Assembly (NCBI GenBank): GCA_002877875.1
Contig: PNIE01000085.1
Coordinates: 1 to 14,028, forward strand
Direction of reading: 5' to 3'
DNA: 14,028 bases
Source of the DNA: Caldimicrobium thiodismutans
GTDB lineage: Bacteria; Desulfobacterota; Thermodesulfobacteria; Thermodesulfobacteriales; Thermodesulfobacteriaceae
Shown here one piece after another: positions 1 through 6,291 of the stretch; within the stretch, counting starts at the first letter, position 1; each line of letters begins with the position of its first letter. The notes beneath the pieces were generated by a model. That model saw only the letters and a list, made by a program, of their open reading frames with translations, ran no database searches and was not told where the DNA came from. A program made the position numbers and the translations under genes.

Positions 1-275
1 CCGTCAGCATCAGAATCTCCATAAATTCCAATTACTTCTTTGGCTTTCAGAGCCTCAGCTAATCTCTTGACTGCAAGAGACATCTCTGGAATCTCAAAGG
101 GATCTGAAAAATCATTTATCTGAGGAAATAAAAAAGTATAGGCTGCCTTAACCTCAGTGAAACCCTTATTTATAAGCAGCTGAGAGATAAGAGGAGTAAA
201 ACCTCCTTCTCTAAGAAAGGTATAAAGAAGCTCCTTTTTAGGGAGTTTTTGAATCCAAAGTCTTTCTTTCTCCAT
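1..275 (-). CDS. recJ: Single-stranded-DNA exonuclease RecJ, N-terminal fragment (gene continues off the left edge)
   Basis: RecJ is a cytoplasmic 5'-3' single-strand DNA exonuclease of the DHH family, used in recombination and mismatch or base-excision repair. About 91 residues are visible. The N-terminus starts MEKERLWIQKLP. A typical RecJ leader follows, with a 'FLFPQINDFSDPFEIPEM' segment (about residues 48-65) and the helix before DHH motif I. Motif I, GDSDADG at 86-92, reaches the window edge; the usual form is GDYDADG, so Tyr is replaced by Ser. The start is well fixed: an in-frame TAA lies two codons upstream (282-284). No Shine-Dalgarno sequence precedes the ATG, and a promoter candidate ends just before it, so the transcript may be leaderless. 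Divergent from galE. The call rests on motif order and spacing over a short stretch; another DHH phosphoesterase is possible but less likely. Confidence 0.82.
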   Translation of the reverse strand, partial: MEKERLWIQKLPKKELLYTFLREGGFTPLISQLLINKGFTEVKAAYTFLFPQINDFSDPFEIPEMSLAVKRLAEALKAKEVIGIYGDSDAD

Positions 276-285
276 GTGATTTTAT

Positions 286-313
286 ATTCTAACATATTGC
301 AAAAAATTGAAAA
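286..313 (-). promoter_or_regulatory. Candidate recJ promoter (short-leader or leaderless)
   Basis: Reading leftward, a -35-like TTTTCA (308-313) and a -10-like TAGAAT (286-291) are separated by 16 bp. The start would fall near 279, only a few bases before the recJ ATG at 275-273. This fits the absence of a Shine-Dalgarno sequence. In DNA this AT-rich such matches are easy to find, so confidence is low. Confidence 0.3.
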
Positions 314-323
314 CATGTTAGAA
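287..323. repeat. Perfect 9-bp inverted repeat in the recJ/galE divergent promoter region
   Basis: TTCTAACAT (287-295) and ATGTTAGAA (315-323) are exact reverse complements separated by 19 bp. The left arm overlaps the candidate recJ -10. The right arm ends 5 bp before the candidate galE -35. A GAAAACAT direct repeat (309-316 and 321-328, 12-bp period) and the 8-bp palindrome AACATGTT (312-319) lie in the same patch. This layout suits a dimeric regulator controlling both directions, but a chance match in AT-rich sequence is not excluded. Confidence 0.45.
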
Positions 324-328
324 AACAT

Positions 329-356
329 TTGAAAATTTAATAATTTTTAATATAAA
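329..356 (+). promoter_or_regulatory. Candidate promoter of the galE operon
   Basis: TTGAAA (329-334; five of six against TTGACA) and TATAAA (351-356; five of six against TATAAT) have a 16-bp spacer. The predicted start near 363 leaves a leader of about 36 nt carrying GAGGAG (381-386), 12 nt before the galE ATG. This is the only good vegetative-type match before galE. Confidence 0.5.
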
Positions 357-398
357 ATACTAAAAAGATGAATTTTTCCTGAGGAGCTTTTTGTCAAA

Positions 399-1385
399 AT
401 GAAGAGAAAATCTCCCTTTAGAGTTGTAGTTACTGGAGGAGCGGGCTACATTGGATCTCATGTGGTAAAGCTTCTGGTAAGGGAAGGGCATGAGGTTTTA
501 GTAATAGATAATTTAAGCACTACCTCAGGAGAGAATCTTAAGTATGGAAGGCTCGCTATAGTTGATCTTTCTGAGGAAGAAAAGGTTTTTAATCTCTTGA
601 AAGATTTCAAACCTCAGGTGGTGATACACTTTGCCGCCTTTATTGTAGTTCCTGAAAGTGTAGAAAAACCTCTCAAATATTACTACAATAATGTGGGGAA
701 TACTTTGAGATTACTTTCTGCTATGAAGAGGGCGGGGATAGAAAATCTTATCTTTTCTTCTTCTGCGGCAGTATATGGAATACCAGAGAGAGTGCCTGTC
801 ACCGAGGAAGACCCTTTGAAGCCTATTAGTCCTTATGGAGAATCCAAAGCTATGGTGGAAAAGATTTTACGGGATATGGATTTAGCCGGAGAGATTAAAT
901 ATATTTCTTTGAGATATTTTAATGTAGCAGGGGCTGATCCTGAAGGAGAGCTTGGGCCTACCTATCATCAACCTTCTCATTTGATAATTAGGGCCTTGAA
1001 GGCTGCCAAGGGGGAACTTCCTTTTCTTGAAATTTATGGAACTGACTATCCTACTCCTGATGGAACTTGCATTAGGGATTATATTCATGTTACAGATCTT
1101 GCTAAAGCCCACCTTCTTGCAATGGAATATTTAGTCAGAGAGGGAGAATCTCAGGTTTTAAATTGTGGTTATGGAAGAGGGTATTCGGTTAAGGAGGTAA
1201 TAGAAACTGTCAGAAAAATTACAGGGGTTAATTTTGAAGTAAGAGAGGGGAAGAGAAGACCAGGGGATCCACCTGTACTTATTGCCTCCAATAAAAAAAT
1301 AAAGGAGATTCTTGGTTTTAAGCCAGAATTTGAGGATCTTGAGATAATAATTAAACATACCTGGGAGTTTGAAAAAAGGAGGTAA
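399..1385 (+). CDS. galE: UDP-glucose 4-epimerase GalE
   Basis: Extended short-chain dehydrogenase/reductase that interconverts UDP-glucose and UDP-galactose through a 4-keto intermediate with tightly bound NAD. It supplies galactosyl units for cell-surface glycans. The Rossmann motif GGAGYIG is at residues 13-19, HFAA at 77-80, the Ser region SSAAVYG at 121-127, and the catalytic pair Tyr146/Lys150 in SPYGESK. The GalE signatures YFNVAGAD (173-180) and RDYIHVTDL (226-234) are present. The length of 328 residues is normal for bacterial GalE. It is first in an apparent operon; its last codons carry the AGGAGGT ribosome site of the next gene, 2 nt downstream. Substrate range (UDP-GlcNAc or related sugars) cannot be settled from sequence alone. 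Confidence 0.93.
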   Translation: MKRKSPFRVVVTGGAGYIGSHVVKLLVREGHEVLVIDNLSTTSGENLKYGRLAIVDLSEEEKVFNLLKDFKPQVVIHFAAFIVVPESVEKPLKYYYNNVGNTLRLLSAMKRAGIENLIFSSSAAVYGIPERVPVTEEDPLKPISPYGESKAMVEKILRDMDLAGEIKYISLRYFNVAGADPEGELGPTYHQPSHLIIRALKAAKGELPFLEIYGTDYPTPDGTCIRDYIHVTDLAKAHLLAMEYLVREGESQVLNCGYGRGYSVKEVIETVRKITGVNFEVREGKRRPGDPPVLIASNKKIKEILGFKPEFEDLEIIIKHTWEFEKRR

Positions 1386-1387
1386 AG

Positions 1388-2347
1388 ATGGAGGAGACAA
1401 AACTTATTGTAATTGGTGCAGGGCCAGCAGGTATTGCCTGTGGTATTGAGGCCAAAGCTGAAGGCCTTGAGCCCGTTATCATTCTTGAGAAGGCTCCCCA
1501 TATTTGTGATACCATTGAAAGACTCTTCAGGCCAGGCAAAAGAGTGGATGCTGTTTATAGAGGAGTTGAGGTTGAACCCTTAGGAAGATGTAGATTTGTG
1601 ACGGAGACAAAAGAGGCCTTTCTTGAAAGAATAAAAAAATGGGTCGAAGAGTATCAACTCGATATAAGATTAAATAGTGAAGTTAACTATATTAAACGAG
1701 TTGGGGATAAATATGAAATAACTGTTAAAGGGGAGCCCTCTTTTCTTGCAGAATTTGTAGTGATTGCCATAGGAATTTTTGGTCAACCAAAGAAACCAGA
1801 CTATCCTATACCCAAAGAGGTAAGGGATAAGGTTTTTTTTGAGCCACCTAATATTTGCCCAGATAAAGGCAAGGTTCTTGTTGTTGGGGGAGGGGATACT
1901 GCTGCAGAGGTTGCAGCCTTTCTTTGTTCAAAGTGCGAAGTTTTCATCTCCTACAGAAGGCCTCAATTTTTCCGCATAAACCCTGTTAATATGAAAATTT
2001 TAGAAGAAAAGGTAAAAGAGGGAAAAATCAAACTTCTTTTAAATACGGATATTGAGAAGTTAGAGGCTGAAAATGGCAAAGTAAAGGTCTATTATAAAGA
2101 TGGAAAGACAGATACCTATGATTATGTTTATTACTGTCTTGGTGGAAGCACACCCAAGGGCTTTCTCAAATACATAGGAATTGAATTTGATCATGAGGAT
2201 AGACCAAAAATTGACGAATACTTTGAGACTAATCTTCCCAAGGTTTTTCTTGCAGGTGATATCGCTGTTCCTAAGGGAAGCATTCAACTTGCTTTTAATA
2301 CAGCCCATATTATAATAAAGCGCATTAAAGAAAAATATATAAGTTAA
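1388..2347 (+). CDS. FAD-dependent NAD(P)H oxidoreductase, FqrB/YpdA-like (thioredoxin-reductase fold, non-TrxR active site)
   Basis: Two-dinucleotide-domain flavoprotein of 319 residues. The FAD motif GAGPAG is at 10-15, the NAD(P) motif GGGDTAAE at 167-174, an NADPH-type arginine pair at 190-191 (SYRR), and the C-terminal FAD contact AGD at 289-291. The GKRVDAVYRG segment near 50-59 resembles, from memory, the Campylobacter/Helicobacter FqrB group (NADPH-flavodoxin/quinone reductase) and YpdA bacillithiol-disulfide reductases. The thioredoxin-reductase CxxC, which normally precedes the NADPH motif, is absent. Instead a CSKC lies at 180-183, after the glycine-rich loop. It probably passes electrons between NAD(P)H and a small redox protein or low-molecular-weight disulfide; the partner is unknown. 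Strong ribosome site AGGAGGT (1377-1383). The symporter gene starts 3 nt downstream. Confidence 0.75.
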   Translation: MEETKLIVIGAGPAGIACGIEAKAEGLEPVIILEKAPHICDTIERLFRPGKRVDAVYRGVEVEPLGRCRFVTETKEAFLERIKKWVEEYQLDIRLNSEVNYIKRVGDKYEITVKGEPSFLAEFVVIAIGIFGQPKKPDYPIPKEVRDKVFFEPPNICPDKGKVLVVGGGDTAAEVAAFLCSKCEVFISYRRPQFFRINPVNMKILEEKVKEGKIKLLLNTDIEKLEAENGKVKVYYKDGKTDTYDYVYYCLGGSTPKGFLKYIGIEFDHEDRPKIDEYFETNLPKVFLAGDIAVPKGSIQLAFNTAHIIIKRIKEKYIS

Positions 2348-2350
2348 TTT

Positions 2351-3859
2351 ATGTCTCAGAAAAGGGAGACTTGGTCAACTAAAGTTGGTCTTATTTTGGC
2401 TGCGGCAGGAAATGCTGTAGGTCTTGGCAATCTTTTACGTTTTCCTTCAAAGGCTGCTTTATATGGTGGTGGAGCCTTTATGGTTCCTTATTTTATCTCT
2501 CTCTTTTTGCTTGGCATACCTGTTATGATCCTTGAATGGGTTATAGGGAGATATGCAGGAAAGCGTGGGCATGGTTCTATGACAGGCATAATTGGACTTT
2601 TTTTTAACCAGGCTTCATGGGCAAGAGCTCTTGGCTCTCTTGGGGTTGCCATTCCAGTTCTTATAGTTATGTATTACCTGTGGATTGAATCTTGGACCCT
2701 TGGTTTTTCCATCCTTTCTCTTTTAGGTAAGATGCCTGAGCCAGTTAAAACCCCTGACCTTAAAACAGCGATGGAGCCCTATCTTGAATTCTTCAGAAAT
2801 TATACAGCTCCTTCTTTAATGGCAGTGCTCTTTCTTTGGATTACTCTTATTGTTAACTGGATTATTCTTCAAAAGGGAGTTTCTAAGGGAATAGAGATAA
2901 CTGCTAAAATTGGTATGCCTTCTCTTATTCTAATGGGGCTTTTCCTCGGTATTATGAGTCTTTCTTATAATAACTGGGCAGGGCTTCAAGGATTAAAATT
3001 TATTTATAGTCTCAATTTTTCTAGGATTAAAGATCCTATGGTCTGGGTTGAAGCAGCTGGTCAGATATTTTTTACCCTCTCATTGGGTATGGGAGCTATA
3101 GCTACTTATGCAAGTTATGTTAGACCTAAAGAAGATGTCGTAAAGGCAGGGCTTTGGACTGCAGGAATCAATGAGTTTGTAGAGGTGGTTATAGGGGCAA
3201 GTATTGCGATACCAGCTGCTTTTGCCATGTTTGGAGCTTCAGCTATTCCTGAACTTGCTAAAGAGGGTACCTTTAGAATTGGGTTTATGACTATGCCAGC
3301 TATTCTTTTGAGTCTTCCATTGGGAGAAATTCTTTCCTTTATATGGTTTCTTCTCTTATTTATTGCAGCTTTAACCTCTTCCGTGGCTTTAATACAACCC
3401 CTTATTGCTTTTTTTGAAGATGAGATGCGTTGGAGTCATACCAAATCAGTTACTGTTAGTATGATGATTGTCCTTTTTGGTTCCCATCTATGTGTTTTTG
3501 TACCTAACTTTCTTGATGAACTTGACTTTTGGGTAGGAGCTGTCTTTTTAATTTTCTTTGCTTTGGTTGAAATCTTCGTTTTTATTTGGGTCTTTGGAAT
3601 AAATAATTTCTACCGGGAATTGACTCTTGATACTACTATTAAACTTCCTAAAATCTTTGTCTATGTTACTGGTATTATCTCTCCTCTTTTCATTTTCTTA
3701 ATAGGTTATTTTTGGTTTAAATACAAATTGGTGGAGGTATTAGGAGAGACTGATCCATATAAGTGGTTGGCTAGAATTTTTATTCTATTTTTTGTATTTC
3801 TTCTTGGGGTCCTTGCTGTTATCAGTAAGAAGAGGGTTCTTGAAGGTCCAAGGATTTAA
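2351..3859 (+). CDS. LeuT-type sodium:amino-acid symporter (neurotransmitter:sodium symporter family)
   Basis: Inner-membrane protein of 502 residues with about 12 hydrophobic segments. It should import an amino acid or related amine with sodium. TM1 has GNAVGLGN (20-27) and RFP (30-32). TM6 has the unwound FTLSLGMGAIATYASY (241-256), and TM8 has ALTSSVALIQP (340-350). Against LeuT recalled from memory, sodium-1 ligands A22, N27, T242 and N274 and sodium-2 ligands G20, V23, A339, T342 and S343 are all kept. Glu278 sits at LeuT Glu290, the residue linked to chloride independence. The pocket differs mainly at M247 (LeuT F259) and L347 (LeuT I359). There is no Shine-Dalgarno sequence; the start lies 3 nt after the previous stop, so reinitiation is likely. 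The substrate is unknown. Confidence 0.9.
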   Translation: MSQKRETWSTKVGLILAAAGNAVGLGNLLRFPSKAALYGGGAFMVPYFISLFLLGIPVMILEWVIGRYAGKRGHGSMTGIIGLFFNQASWARALGSLGVAIPVLIVMYYLWIESWTLGFSILSLLGKMPEPVKTPDLKTAMEPYLEFFRNYTAPSLMAVLFLWITLIVNWIILQKGVSKGIEITAKIGMPSLILMGLFLGIMSLSYNNWAGLQGLKFIYSLNFSRIKDPMVWVEAAGQIFFTLSLGMGAIATYASYVRPKEDVVKAGLWTAGINEFVEVVIGASIAIPAAFAMFGASAIPELAKEGTFRIGFMTMPAILLSLPLGEILSFIWFLLLFIAALTSSVALIQPLIAFFEDEMRWSHTKSVTVSMMIVLFGSHLCVFVPNFLDELDFWVGAVFLIFFALVEIFVFIWVFGINNFYRELTLDTTIKLPKIFVYVTGIISPLFIFLIGYFWFKYKLVEVLGETDPYKWLARIFILFFVFLLGVLAVISKKRVLEGPRI

Positions 3860-3868
3860 GATTAAAAT
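3840..3868 (+). promoter_or_regulatory. Candidate promoter of tRNA-Thr, inside the 3' end of the symporter gene
   Basis: TTGAAG (3840-3845) and TAAAAT (3863-3868; five of six against TATAAT) have an ideal 17-bp spacer. Initiation near 3875 would fall 3-4 nt before the mature tRNA 5' end at 3879. The -35 and part of the spacer lie in symporter codons, so the tRNA could be made independently of the upstream operon. Confidence 0.5.
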
Positions 3869-3878
3869 TTTTTTGGTT

Positions 3879-3950
3879 GCCGGCGTAGCTCAGTGGTAGA
3901 GCAGTGGATTCGTAATCCACAGGTCGTGGGTTCAATCCCCACCGCCGGCT
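3879..3950 (+). tRNA. tRNA-Thr (anticodon CGT)
   Basis: A complete 72-nt cloverleaf. The acceptor stem GCCGGCG (3879-3885) pairs with CGCCGGC (3943-3949), followed by discriminator T (3950). The D stem is GCTC/GAGC. The anticodon stem is GTGGA (3904-3908) with TCCAC (3916-3920), and the loop TTCGTAA places CGT at 3911-3913, reading ACG threonine codons. The T stem is GTGGG/CCCAC with loop TTCAATC. The 3' CCA is not encoded and must be added afterwards. Other threonine isoacceptors must be elsewhere. The GC-rich stems stand out from the AT-rich surroundings. Confidence 0.96.
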
Positions 3951-3960
3951 TTGAATAAAA

Positions 3961-3989
3961 TTTACTTTTTCTGTTAAGTTTCTTATTAA
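3961..3989 (+). promoter_or_regulatory. Weak candidate promoter for the GNAT-M20-queF-ahb group
   Basis: TTTACT (3961-3966) and TATTAA (3984-3989) have a 17-bp spacer, each matching four of six consensus bases. Initiation near 3996 would give a leader of about 11 nt without a Shine-Dalgarno sequence before the ATG at 4007. The 56-bp gap after the tRNA is very AT-rich and shows no clear terminator hairpin, so read-through from the tRNA is equally possible. Confidence 0.2.
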
Positions 3990-4006
3990 AAAGTTTTATT
4001 AATTTT

Positions 4007-4468
4007 ATGATCATTCGAGAGGTTTCTGAAGAGGACTTAGAGGCCTTCGTGGAGGACTATATAAAGGCCTATAGCGATTTAAAGGAGTATAAATATACCT
4101 CAAAGAAAGATATAAAAAATTACTTTAAATGGCTTTATAAAAGAGATAAAGAGGGATTTTTTGTGGCAGAGGTAGACGGGAAAATTGTAGGTTTTGCCGC
4201 TGGAGATGCTAATTGGATTAATTCAGAAGGAGAAAAAGTTCTTGAAATTCATGAAATTTTCGTTATACCAGAAATGAGGGGAAAGGGTATTGGAACCAAA
4301 TTAATAGAAAAACTCCTGGAATATGGAAAGAAAAAAGGTCTTAAATTAGCTGAACTTTGGGTTGGTGAGAAAAATTATAAAGCCATTGAATTTTATAAAA
4401 CTTTGAATTTTAAAGAGACTGGGCATGGGGGAAAATGGATAAGAATGATAAAATTCTTGAACTCCTAA
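4007..4468 (+). CDS. GNAT-family N-acetyltransferase
   Basis: A 153-residue single-domain GNAT protein that should transfer an acetyl or acyl group from acyl-CoA to an amine in the cytoplasm. The core strand FFVAEVDGKIVGFAAG (51-66) leads to HEIFVIPEMRGKGIG (82-96). The acetyl-CoA pyrophosphate loop is RGKGIG (91-96), and the C-terminal motif NYKAIEFYKTLNF (123-135) is typical. The substrate cannot be read from the sequence. No Shine-Dalgarno sequence precedes the ATG. The last 34 bases overlap the start of the M20 gene in another frame, so the two are probably translated in a coupled way. A link to the M20 enzyme's substrate is possible but unproven. Confidence 0.85.
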   Translation: MIIREVSEEDLEAFVEDYIKAYSDLKEYKYTSKKDIKNYFKWLYKRDKEGFFVAEVDGKIVGFAAGDANWINSEGEKVLEIHEIFVIPEMRGKGIGTKLIEKLLEYGKKKGLKLAELWVGEKNYKAIEFYKTLNFKETGHGGKWIRMIKFLNS

Positions 4469-5430
4469 AAACTTTGGTTGAGATAGAGTCTCTTAGCAAG
4501 AAGGAGAGGGAAATTTGTGTTTTTGTAAAGGATTACTTGAGGTCTCTTGGATACGATCTTATTGAAGGGAAATATTTTATTAGTACTCAGGGGAACAGAG
4601 AACTAATTGTGGCCACTCATTTAGATACCGTGACTATTAGAAGTCCCTTTTTCTTTGATGGAGTTTATGCCTATGGAACAGGGGTTTGTGATGCCAAAGG
4701 AAGTGTGGCAGCGATGCTACTTGCGGCAGAGGCAGGTCTAGATTACACCTTAGCTTTCTTTTGTGATGAAGAGGAAGATGGTCTAGGTTCAAAGGAATTT
4801 GCTAATCACTTTAAAGAGGGAAAATACGCCCTAATTCTTGAGCCTACCAATTTACAAATTGCCTCAAAACATTACGGAAATTTTGAACTCCACCTTGAGC
4901 TCTTAGGGAAAGAGGCTCATGGTGCCTATCCTGAAGCGGGAAGAAATGCTATCACTCTTGCTTTTGAGGTATATCATAAACTCCTTGAAAAGGGCTATAA
5001 AATTAATCCTTTAAGAATAGAAGGCGGAGATGACCTTTATGTGATTCCTGCAAGATGTAAGGCTAAATTTGAAGTTTTTCTCTATCCAGGGGAAAAAATT
5101 GAGACCTATTTGGAAAAACTCAACTTTATTGAAGAATACGGAAGATACGAACTTGATCATCTTTATGAGGGATACGAGAGTAAAGAAATCGTGAGTTTAC
5201 TGGAAGAGGCTTTAAGAGAGACTGGGCTTTCTGTAGTGCATACAGACATGAAGTCCTGGACAGATGCCTTAAATCTTAAAGACTACTTAGATGTGGTAGT
5301 ATGGGGCCCTGGAGATTTATCTAAATGCCATACTCCTGAGGAAAAAATTAGGCTCTCTGATATTGAAATAACCTCGGAAGTCCTAAAAAATCTAAATGAA
5401 ATCTTGAAAAAGAGGGAAGAAAATGTCTAA
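4435..5430 (+). CDS. M20-family zinc metallo-deacylase/peptidase (ArgE/LysK/DapE-like)
   Basis: Cytoplasmic M20 hydrolase of 331 residues that cleaves an amide bond on an amino-acid-like substrate. Expected metal and catalytic residues are in order: H62 and D64 in THLDTV, D86 in GVCDAKG, E112/E113 in CDEEEDG, E136 in LEPTN, and H299 in KCHTPEEK. A dimerisation (lid) domain occupies about 145-245, with H162 in AHGAYP. It resembles the short LysK/ArgE group (LysW-lysine or acetylornithine hydrolase). No LysW carrier or other arginine/lysine gene is visible here, so no symbol is given. An in-frame stop at 4411-4413 leaves ATG 4435 as the only good start, weakly supported by GGGGG at 4427-4431. 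It overlaps the GNAT gene by 34 bp and queF by 8 bp. Confidence 0.83.
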   Translation: MDKNDKILELLKTLVEIESLSKKEREICVFVKDYLRSLGYDLIEGKYFISTQGNRELIVATHLDTVTIRSPFFFDGVYAYGTGVCDAKGSVAAMLLAAEAGLDYTLAFFCDEEEDGLGSKEFANHFKEGKYALILEPTNLQIASKHYGNFELHLELLGKEAHGAYPEAGRNAITLAFEVYHKLLEKGYKINPLRIEGGDDLYVIPARCKAKFEVFLYPGEKIETYLEKLNFIEEYGRYELDHLYEGYESKEIVSLLEEALRETGLSVVHTDMKSWTDALNLKDYLDVVVWGPGDLSKCHTPEEKIRLSDIEITSEVLKNLNEILKKREENV

Positions 5431-5812
5431 AGATGTGGTCCAAAAGAAATACGGAGAAAAGGCCATAGAAGAGGCTGAGCTTGAGGCATGGGAAAATCCA
5501 TATCCCGATAGAGATTATCTCATTGAAATCACTTTTCCAGAATTTACCTGTTTGTGCCCTCGCTCAGGTTATCCAGACTTTGCAGTGATAAAAATCTCTT
5601 ACATTCCAGATAAATATATCGTTGAACTACGCTCACTTAAACTTTGGCTCAATAAATTCAGAAATAGATATATTTCTCATGAGGCTGCAACTAATGAAAT
5701 CTTTGATGCCCTGTGGAATCTTTTAAAGCCAAGGAGATTAAAGGTTGTTGGAGATTTTCATCCAAGGGGAAATGTCCATACGGTGATTACCGTTGAGAGG
5801 GAGAATCAATGA
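5423..5812 (+). CDS. queF: NADPH-dependent preQ0 reductase QueF (7-cyano-7-deazaguanine reductase)
   Basis: Reduces the nitrile of preQ0 to the aminomethyl group of preQ1 in queuosine tRNA modification. At 129 residues it is a short, single-domain QueF of the tunnelling fold. The signature CLCPRSGYPDFA (43-54) provides the thioimide-forming Cys45 and the proton donor Asp52. The QueF motif VELRSLKLWLNKFRN (67-81), with Glu68, is the NADPH/substrate segment, and His86-Glu87 follow. GAGGGAAG (5412-5419) is a plausible ribosome site. The gene overlaps the upstream M20 gene by 8 bp and the next gene by 4 bp (ATGA). No queC, queD or queE is in the window, so preQ0 synthesis must be encoded elsewhere. 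Confidence 0.94.
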   Translation: MSKDVVQKKYGEKAIEEAELEAWENPYPDRDYLIEITFPEFTCLCPRSGYPDFAVIKISYIPDKYIVELRSLKLWLNKFRNRYISHEAATNEIFDALWNLLKPRRLKVVGDFHPRGNVHTVITVERENQ

Positions 5813-6291
5813 GGCCTATAAATCTTACTTCTATTGAAAGAAAGGTTTTAGAGGCTCTGATTGAGGGGATACCCCTTGTTGAGCGCCCCTATGAAAGGAT
5901 GGCTAAGAAACTTGGAATCTCTCAAGAAGAGGTCCTTTTCGCTATAAAAAGCCTACTTGAAAAAAAGATTATAAGAAGACTTGGGGCAACCATTAGACAT
6001 AATCTTGCTGGTTACGAAGGCAATGCTATGGTTGCCTGGAAGGTCCCTGAAGAGAGGATAGAAGAGGTAGGAAAGTGGTTTTCTGAAAAGAATTTTGTTT
6101 CTCATTGTTATGTAAGGAAAACCTATCCAGATTGGCCTTATAATTTTTATACCATGTGCCATGCCAAAACCAAGGAGGAGTTGAGAAGACTTATTGAAGA
6201 GGCTTCTAAAGAGCTTAATCTCAATGAGTATGAGATTCTCTATACCTTAAAGGAGATTGTGAGGAAGCACGCTCAATATAAGATGGAATAA
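5809..6291 (+). CDS. ahbB: Siroheme decarboxylase subunit, AhbA/AhbB type (Lrp/AsnC-like fold)
   Basis: Subunit of the enzyme that decarboxylates siroheme to 12,18-didecarboxysiroheme in the alternative heme pathway of sulfate reducers and archaea. It has 160 residues. An AsnC-like helix-turn-helix occupies about 1-57, followed by RRLGATIRHN (56-65), GNAMVAWKVP (71-80), HCYVR (99-103) and WPYNFYTMCH (109-118). The last motifs mark the Ahb/NirDLGH decarboxylase group rather than a transcription regulator. AhbB is my preference over AhbA, but I cannot separate them firmly, and the partner subunit is not in the window. It starts at an ATGA overlap with queF behind GAGAGGGAG. Its 3' end overlaps the convergent VCBS gene by 19 bp. 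Confidence 0.8.
   Translation: MRPINLTSIERKVLEALIEGIPLVERPYERMAKKLGISQEEVLFAIKSLLEKKIIRRLGATIRHNLAGYEGNAMVAWKVPEERIEEVGKWFSEKNFVSHCYVRKTYPDWPYNFYTMCHAKTKEELRRLIEEASKELNLNEYEILYTLKEIVRKHAQYKME

Noticed and set aside
1169..1501. 110-residue minus-strand open frame across the galE/oxidoreductase junction
   Set aside because: It is antisense to two well-supported genes with intact motifs, resembles no family I know, and its composition follows the opposite strand's codons.
1388..2347. Calling the oxidoreductase a thioredoxin reductase (trxB)
   Set aside because: The active-site CxxC that should precede the NADPH glycine motif is missing, and the CSKC present is in a different structural position.
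3951..4006. Terminator after tRNA-Thr
   Set aside because: There are T-runs, but I found no stable GC-containing hairpin before them.
5809..6291. Lrp/AsnC transcription regulator
   Set aside because: The fold is shared, but the HCYVR and WPYNFYTMCH motifs are those of siroheme decarboxylase subunits.
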